A stretch of 64,000 nucleotides of DNA from Saprospiraceae bacterium (GCA_028285545.1 JANQPA010000018.1:1-64000), one strand, 5' to 3'; counted from the stretch's first letter, positions 1 to 9,248 are shown. Notes: a model not told the origin generated them from the sequence alone. Program-made: numbers and translations.

Positions 1-37
1 TTTAAGCCAGCGAATATTTTCCTGTATTGAAATTACA

Positions 38-1033
38 TTACTGATTTTGAGCTTTGGATTTAAAGACAGCAATCATTGGGCCTAGTTGCCCATTCAATTC
101 ATTTCTTCCGATCTGAGGGACATACATTTTTGAAATCACCCCATCTAAGTACAGAGCATTATTGCATTTTAGACGATCTCTGAACAGTTGAGCAAAATCA
201 TAAAAATTAACTTCTTGTCTGGAAATGGCAAATACGAGTAGGTCAGAAGATATGACTCCTACACCATTGCGTATATTTAAATTCGACGAACCTTTGCGAA
301 AGGCCGGATGAATAGTTCCATCATATACAAGAATGGGACCAGATTGAGTAGCCAGCAGCAGGTTTCTTGGTTTTCTTTTGAAATACTCACTCCTTATAAC
401 TTGAGCATTCCCACCTCTTGTAATAGAAAAAATTCCGTTGGGTTTTAGGTAAAAATTACCATTTCCTTCACTCAGGTCTATAGGTTGTCGGAGCTGGCCA
501 TTGGCTACAAAAAGTCCCTGAGGAGAAAAATCAGGTTGATACATGCCTGCGTTAGCAGCAAAAGTCAATTCTTGATTCCTTGAGGCCAAAAGCTGTTTAA
601 GTTTGGAAAAGGATAGGAGAGGGGCTCCATTTTCGTCATCCAGGAACAATCCAATTTCAGATGAGCGGGTATTTAAAACAAAAATATCAAACAATTTGTT
701 TTTAAATAAAACAGTTTGTGCGAAAGGGAAAAATTTATCTTTTGTTTTCTCTATAGTGTCTATAGAAGCTTCAAGGAGTGAATCCTGAATATTTTGCAGC
801 TGATCATTTAATTTTTGGACTTGAAGCTCCCTGGAGGCTATTTTTTCTTCCTGTTGCTGCTTAGATTTATTGATAGTATTGAGAAGCCATAAAGCGCCTA
901 GAATATTTACCACCAGAATAAGAATGAGAAAGTAGCCAAAGTTTCTATTCATGCTTAGAGTCTTTACTGTAGATAACGACACAGAGTTAATAAAATATTT
1001 GCAAGGCTTTAAATTTATTCGACGGGAATTCAT
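38..1033 (-). CDS. Phosphodiester glycosidase (NAGPA/DUF2233-like) membrane-anchored protein
   Basis: The C-terminal two thirds (about residues 110-325) resemble the NAGPA/DUF2233 fold: an AANAGMY segment near residue 157, a TQSGPIL segment, and LYLDGVISKMY near residue 295, which sits where the family usually has LDGGGSS.MY. The family includes the mannose-6-phosphate uncovering enzyme and bacterial exopolysaccharide proteins. A single membrane segment (about residues 33-52) is followed by a Q/E/K-rich helix (57-91), probably a coiled coil, so the domain likely faces the periplasm. An ATG at 952 (residue 28) would put the membrane segment directly after the start and is a plausible true start. 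The GGGSS part of the motif is replaced by GVISK, so activity is uncertain. Domain assignment is fairly secure; substrate is unknown. Confidence 0.75.
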   Translation of the reverse strand: MNSRRINLKPCKYFINSVSLSTVKTLSMNRNFGYFLILILVVNILGALWLLNTINKSKQQQEEKIASRELQVQKLNDQLQNIQDSLLEASIDTIEKTKDKFFPFAQTVLFKNKLFDIFVLNTRSSEIGLFLDDENGAPLLSFSKLKQLLASRNQELTFAANAGMYQPDFSPQGLFVANGQLRQPIDLSEGNGNFYLKPNGIFSITRGGNAQVIRSEYFKRKPRNLLLATQSGPILVYDGTIHPAFRKGSSNLNIRNGVGVISSDLLVFAISRQEVNFYDFAQLFRDRLKCNNALYLDGVISKMYVPQIGRNELNGQLGPMIAVFKSKAQNQ

Positions 1034-1083
1034 TATAGTTTTGCCTATAATTTATATTATGTTAAGTAGATAGTTTAAATTTT

Positions 1084-1566
1084 TTAGACCATTCCTGAAT
1101 TCATTTTCAAATCCTTTAGCGCCACACTCCTCTTTGATGACTTTATGCATTTAGTCTTCTTGGTACATTTATCACTCCCCTCTTTTTGAATGGGCTCAGA
1201 AATCCAGATTTGTTGGATGTATCTTCTAAAGTCAGATAGATTCTTTTTGAGGAAATCTTTTCCAGCTGTTGTGATTTCTTCTCCCAGACGTGCAACAGCT
1301 CCACGAAGCGGATTAGAATCTTTTACAGAGGAATTATGTTTAATCTGTTTCTTAGAACAGCCTCTCCCCTCTTTTAAAGTCACTACCCTTACTTCATAGT
1401 TTTCTTGGGTTGCCATTTGATAAGCATCTGCTTTCAATTGTTTGATGCCTACAAAAATCAGCATGGAGCATGCCAACCCTGCCAATAAACCGATAACACT
1501 CTTGGCGAAAGGATTTTTTACTCCCTCAATTAAGTTGCTGCTGTTGTTGAAAAAATTCTGGATCAT
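1084..1566 (-). CDS. Unrecognised single-pass membrane protein
   Basis: I do not recognise this 160-residue protein. It has a short N-terminal tail, one hydrophobic helix (about residues 21-42, rich in Gly, Leu and Cys) and a long polar C-terminal region with many Lys and Arg residues. Several cysteines lie in the basic tail (GRGCSKK and KCTKKTKC). It lies 50 bases downstream of the preceding minus-strand gene and opens with ATG. Its layout of short tail, one helix and polar remainder resembles the next gene at 1811-2188, but I see no clear sequence similarity. Coding is supported by the long open frame and the sensible topology. Confidence 0.5.
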   Translation of the reverse strand: MIQNFFNNSSNLIEGVKNPFAKSVIGLLAGLACSMLIFVGIKQLKADAYQMATQENYEVRVVTLKEGRGCSKKQIKHNSSVKDSNPLRGAVARLGEEITTAGKDFLKKNLSDFRRYIQQIWISEPIQKEGSDKCTKKTKCIKSSKRSVALKDLKMNSGMV

Positions 1567-1810
1567 GCTGCTTTCTTTTTAACACTGTAATAATTAAAGT
1601 CGGGTGATTTTGATTCTATATAAACAACAACCGTGCCAACTGGTTTAATGTATTGATAATCATACTTTTATAGCTAAAATTATCTCTTTTTTCAAATTAA
1701 ATCTGTTCGGAAATGAACACTTAGGTGTTCGACATTGAACAGTGTTTTTAATCTAGACGCAATTTATTGGCTTCCTCCCCTATCCAGGCTGCAATAAAGA
1801 ATACCCGTTA

Positions 1811-2188
1811 TTAAGGTTGTGCTTCCCTGGAAGCGGCCATTAGCTGCGACAGTTCTATTCTGACTACCTTTTGGAGCAGACGAATTTTTTGAATGCAATC
1901 TTCTAAATACAGGCTTTCATTCCCATTTTGTATTGGTGAAGGACCCTGTCTTCTACTTTGAACAATCTGATTTAGTTCTGCAATCCGATTCATCTTAGAT
2001 TGTATGTCTATTAATATGGGAAAGTGTTCCTCCGCTTCTTGGTTAGTGACCAATCCTTCCTGTTTCATCAACAATTCAACTGTTTTTTGGTACAATGCCT
2101 TTTCGGGATTTTCGAGGCTAAAAGTCAGTGTAAGCAATAGGATTATAAGTCCGCAGGCCAAGCCTGCAGCAAATTTGACAGCTCTCAT
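1811..2188 (-). CDS. Unrecognised small membrane or exported protein
   Basis: This 125-residue protein begins MRAVKFAAGLACG, with a hydrophobic helix at residues 6-24 that could be a signal anchor. A predicted helical, Gln/Glu-rich remainder follows, including KTVELLMKQEGLVTNQEAEEH and a C-terminal helix. No family is recognised. It could be a periplasmic helical protein tethered to the inner membrane. About 240 bases separate it from the next minus-strand gene (1084-1566), so co-transcription is uncertain. Confidence 0.45.
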   Translation of the reverse strand: MRAVKFAAGLACGLIILLLTLTFSLENPEKALYQKTVELLMKQEGLVTNQEAEEHFPILIDIQSKMNRIAELNQIVQSRRQGPSPIQNGNESLYLEDCIQKIRLLQKVVRIELSQLMAASREAQP

Positions 2189-2470
2189 AATGGATTGATT
2201 TTTGTTTAAACTAATTTAGTTTTACAAAGGTAGGAGCAACTCAAATACCGTTCATTGACTTGGGTTAAGAAAGGAAAATAGACATATTAACGTAATAAGA
2301 TCTGGGTCTAATGTTTGTTTTTATTCGACCAGATTCTCTTTCGTATCCTGCTTAATGATTCTGGTTGAATACCCAGCAGATAGCTGTCGATCTAGCGACC
2401 AGGCACTCTCCTATTCAACATTTGAGGAAATAAGAAAAAGCTAATTCATTTTAAAAATGAAAGGGAACTT

Positions 2471-2653
2471 TTATTTAATTAGATTATTAAACAAAGTTTT
2501 GATCCTGTGAAAAAGAGGAAATTTCTCACTCTTTTCAATTTTGCGATCATTTGAGGGATTTTTGGCAAGTTCTTTCATACGCTGTTCTTCAGCTTGAAGT
2601 GCCCACTCCTCTTTCATTTTGCGGATTCTTTTTTCGACTTCTGATTCACCCAT
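2471..2653 (-). CDS. Small charged helical protein, unknown
   Basis: This 60-residue frame starts with ATG and is dominated by Glu, Lys and Arg (KRIRKMKEEWALQAEEQRMK), suggesting one long amphipathic helix, then a short segment with FHRIKTLFNNLIK. No family is recognised. It is short, but no other gene covers the stretch, and its composition is protein-like rather than a shadow frame. Treat as a possible small protein. Confidence 0.35.
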   Translation of the reverse strand: MGESEVEKRIRKMKEEWALQAEEQRMKELAKNPSNDRKIEKSEKFPLFHRIKTLFNNLIK

Positions 2654-2825
2654 AATATTTTTCAGATTTACTAAACTATTTATATAAAGGATGGACTTAG
2701 TTTCATCACCAATTGTTGCACAATATGTGCACTATTTTAAATATTCAGACTCTTTTTTAGACCATTTTGTTCGATTATCGTACCATTTACTTAAATAATG
2801 TAGACAAATTTGTTGTTTTCTCCAA

Positions 2826-3317
2826 TTATTTCTCAATCAATGTAATAAATTCCTCTATTATCGAATTGTTGTATTTTCCTGAAATTGTATGAACATTTCC
2901 GAGGTATTCCAGCCCTAAATATTTTGCGGTTTCGGAAAAAGGAAGCCAAAAATAATCCCCAAGATTGTCTCCAGCAGAGCAGCTTATCACAGCCATTTTT
3001 TTCCCACGCAATTTTCTTCCAAGTTCTTTTTCAATGGTTAACAAGTCGGTAATTCTATCAAAAAAAACCTTCATAATTCCACTCATGGAATACCAATAAA
3101 CGGGTGTGGCAAAAATCAGCGTATCATAATTTTCGATAATTTGATGCATTAGGGTCAAATAATCATCGCTCCGGTTTTCATGCTTGTAATCGTAATAACT
3201 AAAATGATAATCGTTTAGATTAATTAAATCCCATTTGGTCTTTTTAAGTAGTTCGTCAGCTAGAGCTGCGGTATCTCCATCATTTCTTGAACTTCCAAGG
3301 ACTATAATTTTTTTCAT
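2826..3317 (-). CDS. Flavodoxin-like NAD(P)H-dependent FMN oxidoreductase
   Basis: This is a 163-residue single-domain flavodoxin-fold protein. Residues 3-12 (KIIVLGSSRN) form the first beta strand and phosphate-binding loop, and the TPVYWYSMSGIMKVFFDR segment (about residues 92-109) is the signature of the NADPH-dependent FMN reductase/iron-sulfur flavoprotein group, where it contacts the flavin ring. The length matches the family. The enzyme would reduce quinones, azo compounds or other acceptors with NAD(P)H in the cytoplasm. It is divergent to the Crp/Fnr-type regulator starting at 3520, with about 200 bases between them, so shared regulation is possible. The natural acceptor cannot be inferred. 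Confidence 0.8.
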   Translation of the reverse strand: MKKIIVLGSSRNDGDTAALADELLKKTKWDLINLNDYHFSYYDYKHENRSDDYLTLMHQIIENYDTLIFATPVYWYSMSGIMKVFFDRITDLLTIEKELGRKLRGKKMAVISCSAGDNLGDYFWLPFSETAKYLGLEYLGNVHTISGKYNNSIIEEFITLIEK

Positions 3318-3519
3318 GCTCTAATAAATAGATAATACTACCTTTAAAATAATTTTTTGCAAACAGTTATCAGAATTTTTAAACCTCAAAATACTCTTCG
3401 GTTTGATATAAATCCATTGGTAATACTCCTATCTTGCTTACTCTGAAGACCAGTGAGTTGGGTTAAAATTATTATTCCAGTGAGGTATAGACTTGAGTAG
3501 TTTACAAAAAATAAATAAA

Positions 3520-4107
3520 ATGGAAAAGTATGAAAGTATATTGAGCAATGTTGCTCGTTATGTTGAATTATCAGATGATGAAAAACAAAAGTTTATTTCC
3601 ATAATAAAGACTACTCGTATAAAGAAAAGACAGTTCGTAATCCAACCAGGATATAAATGTGAATATCGCAACTACATAGTAAAAGGTGCAGTTCGTCTTT
3701 TTTACTTAGATGATCATGGAAAAGAGCATACAGTGAGCATCGGAATTGAAGATTGGTTTTTTACAGATCTTTACAGTTATACCTATCAACAACCTGCAAC
3801 ATACTTCGCTGAAGCCTTAGAAGATTCAATTATCTTTCAAATGAAGTATGACGATATTGAAAAACTTTGCTCAGAAAGCCATTCCTTCTGCCAATATTTT
3901 AGATTTATTATTGAAAAAGCATATGCGAATTCCAGAAAAAGAATTGTAGCCAATATTAGTAAGACTTCAGAAGAAAGATATTGGGAGTATGCAAAAAAAT
4001 ATCCGCAAATTGTTAACCGAGTTCCTCAATATGTAATTGCGTCCTATTTAGGGATTTCTGCAGAGTTTCTAAGTAAAATCCGGTCTCGCCCAATAAAGAA
4101 ATCTTGA
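3520..4107 (+). CDS. Crp/Fnr-family transcriptional regulator
   Basis: A cyclic-nucleotide-binding-like beta-roll fills the N-terminal half (FVIQPGYKCEYRNYIVKGAVRLFYLD), followed by the dimer helix and a short C-terminal helix-turn-helix (QYVIASYLGISAEFLSKIRS). This is the usual layout of the small Bacteroidota Crp-like regulators of about 190 residues. An upstream in-frame TTG at 3493 exists, but the ATG at 3520 gives the usual N-terminus (MEKYESIL). There is no cysteine cluster, so it is not an Fnr-type oxygen sensor; the ligand is unknown. It precedes the SDR gene at 4228 on the same strand and faces away from the FMN reductase, the common position for a local regulator. A 20-bp palindrome overlaps its stop codon. 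Confidence 0.85.
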   Translation: MEKYESILSNVARYVELSDDEKQKFISIIKTTRIKKRQFVIQPGYKCEYRNYIVKGAVRLFYLDDHGKEHTVSIGIEDWFFTDLYSYTYQQPATYFAEALEDSIIFQMKYDDIEKLCSESHSFCQYFRFIIEKAYANSRKRIVANISKTSEERYWEYAKKYPQIVNRVPQYVIASYLGISAEFLSKIRSRPIKKS

Positions 4108-4120
4108 ACTAGTTCAAGAT
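4101..4120. promoter_or_regulatory. 20-bp perfect palindrome with repeated AGTTCA half-sites
   Basis: The sequence ATCTTGAACTAGTTCAAGAT is identical to its reverse complement and spans the stop codon of the Crp-like gene. The half-site AGTTCA appears again at 4134-4139 (in CCTAGTTCAT), and GAGTTCAATTGA follows near 4149. It lies about 110-130 bases upstream of the SDR start. It could be an operator for the adjacent regulator or a weak terminator hairpin; no T-run follows directly. Confidence 0.45.
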
Positions 4121-4227
4121 TATTTCCTGTCCTAGTTCATTTTTATTGAGTTCAATTGATAAGAAATTTGTGGTGTAAATATTTTTAAAACATCATAAGA
4201 TTTTTTTTCAATTGAAATTATAGAATA

Positions 4228-4968
4228 ATGCAAAAAATAAAGCTGGATAAAAAAGTTGTTCTTGTTAGCGGTGCTAATAGAGGATTAGGTAAAGCAATTG
4301 TTGAACAATTGATTGAAAAAGGTGCAGCGAAAATATATGCTGGATCGAGAAATATAGAAAGCCTGGAAGAACTGGCAGCTAAATATGGGAACAAAATTGT
4401 TCCCGTTGAATTGGATGTCACCAGTGATGAATCCATAGATAGGGTTGCCAGACAAATTGATCGGTTGGATGTGTTGATCAATAATGCAGGAAGGATGTCA
4501 ACTGGTACTTTATTGTCAAATGAGGCGATCAATAGCTTAAAGGAGAATATGGATGTGAATGTATGGGGCCCATTAAAATTATCCAATGCAGTTCGACATC
4601 ATTTTTTGGATGAAAATCTAACTGCGATTGTAAATATAATCTCAGTGGCTGGATTCGCCAATATGCCTTCCCTTGGAACCTACTCAGTAAGTAAAGCTGC
4701 AATACATAGCATCACACAAGGTATGCGTGGGGAAATGGCTTCTAAAAATACCCAAGTATTTGGTGTTTACCCTGGGCCTTTAGATACTGATATGACAGAT
4801 GGTTGGGATTTAGATAAAGCAGATACAATCACTGTGGCTCAGAATATCCTAAAGGACGTAGAAAACGGTGTGGAAGATATTTTTCCAGACCCAATGTCTC
4901 AACAAGTAGGAACTCTATTCTTTAGTTCTCCAAAAACACTCGAACAAAATTTTGCAAAAATGGTGTAA
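4228..4968 (+). CDS. Short-chain dehydrogenase/reductase (SDR)
   Basis: This is a 246-residue classical SDR. The NAD(P)-binding motif SGANRGLG is at residues 14-21, NNAG at 85-88, and the catalytic residues are Ser139 (NIISVAG), Tyr152 and Lys156 (YSVSK). Arg41 after the second beta strand (YAGSRN) suggests NADP(H) preference. The active site is complete, so it should be an active oxidoreductase; the substrate cannot be told from sequence. It follows the Crp-like regulator on the same strand with 120 bases between, a gap that carries a palindrome and repeated half-sites. A stem-loop follows the gene at 5021-5071. Confidence 0.88.
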   Translation: MQKIKLDKKVVLVSGANRGLGKAIVEQLIEKGAAKIYAGSRNIESLEELAAKYGNKIVPVELDVTSDESIDRVARQIDRLDVLINNAGRMSTGTLLSNEAINSLKENMDVNVWGPLKLSNAVRHHFLDENLTAIVNIISVAGFANMPSLGTYSVSKAAIHSITQGMRGEMASKNTQVFGVYPGPLDTDMTDGWDLDKADTITVAQNILKDVENGVEDIFPDPMSQQVGTLFFSSPKTLEQNFAKMV

Positions 4969-5020
4969 TTGAATCTGAATTTATTTTAGACATAAAATAA
5001 TAATAAAGATATATTTAGGT

Positions 5021-5071
5021 AAGGGGCTCGATGAAACTAAAAACAATTGTTATGGTTCGATTGAGCCCCTT
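5021..5071. terminator. Stem-loop between convergent genes
   Basis: AAGGGGCTCGAT at 5021-5032 pairs with ATTGAGCCCCTT ending at 5071, with one G-U type mismatch, around a loop of about 27 bases. It sits between the convergent SDR and hydrolase genes and can act on both strands as a terminator. Confidence 0.6.
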
Positions 5072-5153
5072 GTTAAATAAAAGATTTAGAAGATAAAAGG
5101 CACTTCAAATAAATTCGATCTTGCACTTATTCTTTTTTCACTTTTTCCAAGTT

Positions 5154-6017
5154 TTATGGAATATTTTCTCTAAACCAAAGGTTGAAATCAGGGATTAATC
5201 GAGCATGCAACTCACCTGTGTTAATATCCACCAAATCGTGATTGGTATTTTGAAATAATGTAACATTAAAGTTTGATTTCTTCAGGTCATTTAAGATCGG
5301 CACAGAATATCTTGCCGGATAACTTCTATCCTCTGCCCCGAATATCCACATAACAGGAATACTCATGGTTTGAATAATTGGCAAAGGGTCGAATCCAGAT
5401 TCGCCACTAAAACTTCCTAACTGGGCATATGCTTCTTCTAAAGTCACATTGGGATCATCAGTTAATTCAGAATAATAATTTTCTAAACCTGTTGAAGCCA
5501 CCCCACAACTGGTCATAACAATAAAAGAAACCCTATTTGATTGGTTAAAAACAAGGGAATTCACCCAAGCCCCCTGACTGGAACCAAGCAATCCTATTTT
5601 ACTATTATCAATGTCGATATGATCCTCCATTAATTTTATGATACTCAAAACATCATTCGCTCGTGCTCCAAGAAACTCTGGTTGAGAAGCGGGTGTTTCA
5701 AGCGGGTAAGATCCCGTAGAGCCACCAATACCCCGTTTATCATATAGGTATATTGCTATCCCCAGAGGATTAAATAAGTCAACAATAGGTTGTGAATTTT
5801 GCCTTGGATCCGAGCCAGAGCCAGGTACTGCGATTAACACGGGAAAAGGACCACTGCCAGGAGGTAAAAAAAGTTCTCCTTCTATGACATTGCCATCTGC
5901 CATGGTTTTGTAGACACCAGAACCTGAGAACACTTCCTCCTTTTTATTACAGCTAGATAGAGCTCCATAAACAAGGAGTAAAAATCCGTATACAATAAAC
6001 TTAAATTGTACATTCAT
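5154..6017 (-). CDS. Alpha/beta hydrolase lipoprotein
   Basis: Residues 1-23 form a lipoprotein signal (hydrophobic segment, then GALSSC with the lipidated Cys at 23). The mature part is an alpha/beta hydrolase: an oxyanion strand VLIAVPGSGS, a YLYDKRGIGGST segment, the nucleophile elbow GSSQG (Ser147), the acid in FGAEDRSYP and the terminal His in NTNHD. This matches cell-envelope hydrolases of the dienelactone-hydrolase/prolyl-oligopeptidase-like group. It heads or belongs to a run of minus-strand genes that includes an AraC-type regulator 90 bases upstream. It probably cleaves esters or amides in the periplasm or at the outer membrane. Confidence 0.82.
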   Translation of the reverse strand: MNVQFKFIVYGFLLLVYGALSSCNKKEEVFSGSGVYKTMADGNVIEGELFLPPGSGPFPVLIAVPGSGSDPRQNSQPIVDLFNPLGIAIYLYDKRGIGGSTGSYPLETPASQPEFLGARANDVLSIIKLMEDHIDIDNSKIGLLGSSQGAWVNSLVFNQSNRVSFIVMTSCGVASTGLENYYSELTDDPNVTLEEAYAQLGSFSGESGFDPLPIIQTMSIPVMWIFGAEDRSYPARYSVPILNDLKKSNFNVTLFQNTNHDLVDINTGELHARLIPDFNLWFRENIP

Positions 6018-6107
6018 CCAACAATCGATTTTAAGATTAAAAAAAAAGGTCTGGATGAATATTTAGATTTCTAGTTTCAAAAAGCGTCTTATTAAGTCGA
6101 GTGGGAC

Positions 6108-7211
6108 CTATTGCTGACTAATCCGTTTTTTGTATTGAGTAGGCGTCAATCCTGTTTGTTGTTTAAAAACCCGGTTAAAAGATGATTTACTATTAAAACC
6201 CGATTCGAGGCCTAGTGCGAGCAGTGTTTTGAATTCTTGGTCAGGCTCTAGCATCAATCGCTTCACCTCTTCAACTCTAAAAGTATTCACAAATTCATAA
6301 AAGTTTTGACCCAATTTTTCATTAATGATTTGAGAAACATAATGTGGTTTGATATTGGAAATGTTAGACAGTTGAAGCGCTGTAAGATTAGGATCTAAAA
6401 AAGGCTTCTCTGTTTTCATAATCGATATCAATTTGTCAAGGTATTGTTTCTGCTCTATTTCTGAAAGTGGAGAATTGCGGTAACGAATGGGATCAATTTT
6501 ACTATTATTTACTCCTTGAGTTTGGCTCATAATATTTCCCCAAATAATTTGAGGCTTTTTAATCAATAGAAAGGAGTAGCTGTAAATAATTATTGCTAAC
6601 AAAATTCCAGACAGAGCATCTGAATTAAGATAAAATTGGAATCCTTGATTTTCAAGTGCAAAATGAACTAAAGTAAACACTCCAATGACCATTAATGATA
6701 AAATGAAACGCCTAAACCATTTTAATGCGGAGTTATTTTTTTGATGTCGATAAGCCTTATTTATCCCTCTTCCAATCAGAAAAAAATAAATGATCATAAC
6801 GACTGCCTTAAAATATCCCATCCATTCAAAATTAGTTGGGGTTTTCAATTTTATTTCACCATTCAAGGCGAAATAAGGTAACATGGAGATACTTATAATA
6901 AGGAATGGCACAATATGGAATAGATCATTCCATTTCAATTCTGTCCTCTTTCCTGTGATGAACAACATATAAAGATAAAGCAAGGGGAAAATCAATAATA
7001 CTAATCCATCTGTGGAACTAAGGATATGTGGGAATAAAAAATGAACATTAAGGATTTCTATAAACTCCTGCCCTATTATTAAGGAAAACAAAATTACAAT
7101 CCAGGCAAATAACCTTGTTTGTTTTGGTTTTGCACTTTTAAGGCTTAATAATACACCACCAAGGGTGAGCCCATTGATAAACCCTATGGCTAATAAAATT
7201 GTCGGGAGCAT
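6108..7211 (-). CDS. Membrane-bound AraC-family transcriptional regulator
   Basis: The N-terminal ~215 residues contain about seven hydrophobic helices (for example LLAIGFINGLTLGGVLLSL and LVLLIFPLLYLYMLFI). The C-terminal ~105 residues are an AraC DNA-binding domain with two helix-turn-helix motifs, ending with the family signature GFNSKSSFNRVFKQQTGLTPTQYKK. This 7TM-AraC layout is common in Bacteroidota, where a membrane sensor directly carries the DNA-binding domain. It lies between the hydrolase and the CPBP protease genes, all on the minus strand, and may control them. The ligand is unknown. Confidence 0.88.
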   Translation of the reverse strand: MLPTILLAIGFINGLTLGGVLLSLKSAKPKQTRLFAWIVILFSLIIGQEFIEILNVHFLFPHILSSTDGLVLLIFPLLYLYMLFITGKRTELKWNDLFHIVPFLIISISMLPYFALNGEIKLKTPTNFEWMGYFKAVVMIIYFFLIGRGINKAYRHQKNNSALKWFRRFILSLMVIGVFTLVHFALENQGFQFYLNSDALSGILLAIIIYSYSFLLIKKPQIIWGNIMSQTQGVNNSKIDPIRYRNSPLSEIEQKQYLDKLISIMKTEKPFLDPNLTALQLSNISNIKPHYVSQIINEKLGQNFYEFVNTFRVEEVKRLMLEPDQEFKTLLALGLESGFNSKSSFNRVFKQQTGLTPTQYKKRISQQ

Positions 7212-7251
7212 AATTCTTTAGTCAATCCATTCCTGATAGTATTGATCCTCT

Positions 7252-7944
7252 TTATTGATCAGGATAAGTCAGTAACAACAAGGCCACCTGAATTCCATCG
7301 TAAAGAACATGAGCATAAACAAGGGGCATTAACCTTTTCTTTTTGAAAAAAAAGTAGCCACTTACCAAAGATTTAATACCTATAGTTACCATTCCGTAAG
7401 GTCCTTGACTCCAATGAACCAAACCAATAATTATAGATGAAACAAGGATTACTGCAATTACCCAAATATAACTTTCAGACCACTTCCAAAGACTTGTCAA
7501 TATAAATACTCTTATCGACTCCTCATATAAAGCAATACCAATCCATAGGACTGGTCCAAACCATATGAGCAGGAGAATCGGGTTTTCTCTCAGATCAAGC
7601 ATTAATCCTAATAACTCCAAGTTGGAATTAAATTGTAGGATACCAGATAACGTTAATCGTTCTATATAGAATAGGATGAAGTAGATAATAGTTAAAAAAA
7701 ATCCCCAGGCAATATCCGTTGTCCATTTTCCTTCTTCAGAATTGAAGTCTTTGAGTTTCTCTTTTAGAAAATATTTTTTGATTAATACCAGAACGGCAAT
7801 ACTTAATCCACCAAAAAGTAAAGGATAAGTGATAAGTTCAATACTTGCAAAGCCAGTAGACTGATGGTTTCTAACCCATAACATCAGTCCAAAAGGAATG
7901 ATAACAATAATGGATAAAGCGATAATAGACTTTAATTTATTCAT
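7252..7944 (-). CDS. CPBP-family intramembrane glutamic endopeptidase
   Basis: An ATG at 7944 is preferred over the GTG at 7950. The protein has six or more membrane helices and the three CPBP (CAAX-protease/bacteriocin-processing) motifs in order: a paired Glu followed by Arg (YEESIR, about residues 142-147 from the GTG), a first His (LVHWS, His179) and the final HxxxD (AHVLYD, His214 and Asp218). The Glu-Glu to Arg spacing is one residue shorter than the usual EExxxR. Family members cleave within or near the membrane; some process peptides or give self-immunity. It is co-directional with the AraC regulator at 6108. The target is unknown. Confidence 0.72.
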   Translation of the reverse strand: MNKLKSIIALSIIVIIPFGLMLWVRNHQSTGFASIELITYPLLFGGLSIAVLVLIKKYFLKEKLKDFNSEEGKWTTDIAWGFFLTIIYFILFYIERLTLSGILQFNSNLELLGLMLDLRENPILLLIWFGPVLWIGIALYEESIRVFILTSLWKWSESYIWVIAVILVSSIIIGLVHWSQGPYGMVTIGIKSLVSGYFFFKKKRLMPLVYAHVLYDGIQVALLLLTYPDQ

Positions 7945-8054
7945 GGTCACCCTTTATCTTCAAAAGTTAGGTGTATCTTATACTTGACTCCTTTCTTAAA
8001 AATAATAATAATACACATTAAATTTAGAAAGGAAAGTGCCGCTTAGTATGTAAT

Positions 8055-9248
8055 TCATCCAACTAATTCCTCAACTGCTCGTTTAGCTGAACGAGCTGCT
8101 GCATGTACACTACTCCAATCATTTCCAGTGGTGTAGGCATCACCAGCAAAAAAAAGTTTGTTGTCAAGCGACTGGCCAAGTATTCGTACTTGTCGCGAAT
8201 CTTCATAGGCCGTAATATATGCACCGTTTGCATAAGGTTCTGCGTTCCAATTCTGTACGATATGTTCTATATAATTTAAGGAAGCTACATTATTTCCAAA
8301 AACAGTATCCAATTCATTTAAAATATAATCTCGTTGGGCATTACCAGAAAGATTTTGATAAACTTCTGCTGGTTGCCCCGTTGAAAATAAGCCCAATATG
8401 TTATCAGCAGTATTCTGAGCATAGGCAGCATCATAATATTGAAGTTGACCTCTAGGAGTTGCACTATTTGGAAAACTCAGATAGGCTGGATAAAACTTTG
8501 TTCTAAATTTAAAAAATGCTTTAAAGCCACTCCACACATTAATATTTCGAATGGCTTTTTGTTTATTGTTCGGAAGATTTGGTGTAAAGTTTATCATTCC
8601 ATTTTGAAGAATTTTTACAGGTACAGCTACAATAACTTTATTTGCCGTAAAAGTTTGGCCATTTTGTGCCGTAACAACAATATCGTCAGTCGAATAATCA
8701 ATTGCAGTAATTGGAATATTGTAAGTGATTTTTGATTGGATGTCAGGTAAAACATAGGTTTCAAAAAAGTCGAGCCAACTGGAACCAACAAATTTTAAAT
8801 CAGCAAAATCACTTCCAAAATGATTACCAAGAGTGTCTAACTCTAAGGAGGTGCCGTTAAAATAACCAGAAGGATCATTTTGAAGATCATACCCTTGTGT
8901 TGGTACCGTAATAGAAACAGAAGAATCATTTATAATTTCAGGCAATATGGTATTTGCTACATGAATCCATTCTCCACCCAGAGAAATCGGAAAATCAGTA
9001 AAACTTCGCGTATGTTTAATTCGGCCACCATAAGTAGGTAAGGCTTCTAAAATTTGAAAATCAATGCCTTGCTGTGCCAGTAAATAACCCGCTGACATAC
9101 CGGCAGGACCCGCGCCAATAATAAGAACCCTATCATTGGTACCCAGAGGCTTTTGAGTAGCCTTATCATTACATGCATTAATGGCGGAATGGAAGGGCAA
9201 TGAAACTCCAAGAATCCCACATATTTTTATAAACTCTTTTCTGTTCAT
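8055..9248 (-). CDS. Flavin-containing amine oxidase (FAD-dependent)
   Basis: The dinucleotide-binding motif GAGPAGMSAGYLL starts near residue 45, followed by a second motif with Glu and a Gly-Gly-Arg (LEALPTYGGRIKH). The C-terminal FAD-contacting segment is FFAGDAYTTGNDWSSVHAAARSAKRA. The 397-residue length fits the flavin monoamine oxidase family. Residues 1-26 form a signal-like segment ending in INAC, which may be a lipobox; only a single Arg is present (NRKEFIK), so a twin-arginine signal is not supported. Export of a folded flavoprotein without a Tat signal would be unusual, so the localisation is uncertain. It would oxidise an amine to the imine with hydrogen peroxide release. Confidence 0.8.
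   Translation of the reverse strand: MNRKEFIKICGILGVSLPFHSAINACNDKATQKPLGTNDRVLIIGAGPAGMSAGYLLAQQGIDFQILEALPTYGGRIKHTRSFTDFPISLGGEWIHVANTILPEIINDSSVSITVPTQGYDLQNDPSGYFNGTSLELDTLGNHFGSDFADLKFVGSSWLDFFETYVLPDIQSKITYNIPITAIDYSTDDIVVTAQNGQTFTANKVIVAVPVKILQNGMINFTPNLPNNKQKAIRNINVWSGFKAFFKFRTKFYPAYLSFPNSATPRGQLQYYDAAYAQNTADNILGLFSTGQPAEVYQNLSGNAQRDYILNELDTVFGNNVASLNYIEHIVQNWNAEPYANGAYITAYEDSRQVRILGQSLDNKLFFAGDAYTTGNDWSSVHAAARSAKRAVEELVG

Noticed and set aside
1190-1399. Open frames on the opposite strand of real genes (for example 1190-1399, 10767-11066, 50084-50302)
   Set aside because: They lie within better-supported genes, match no family and have shadow-frame composition.
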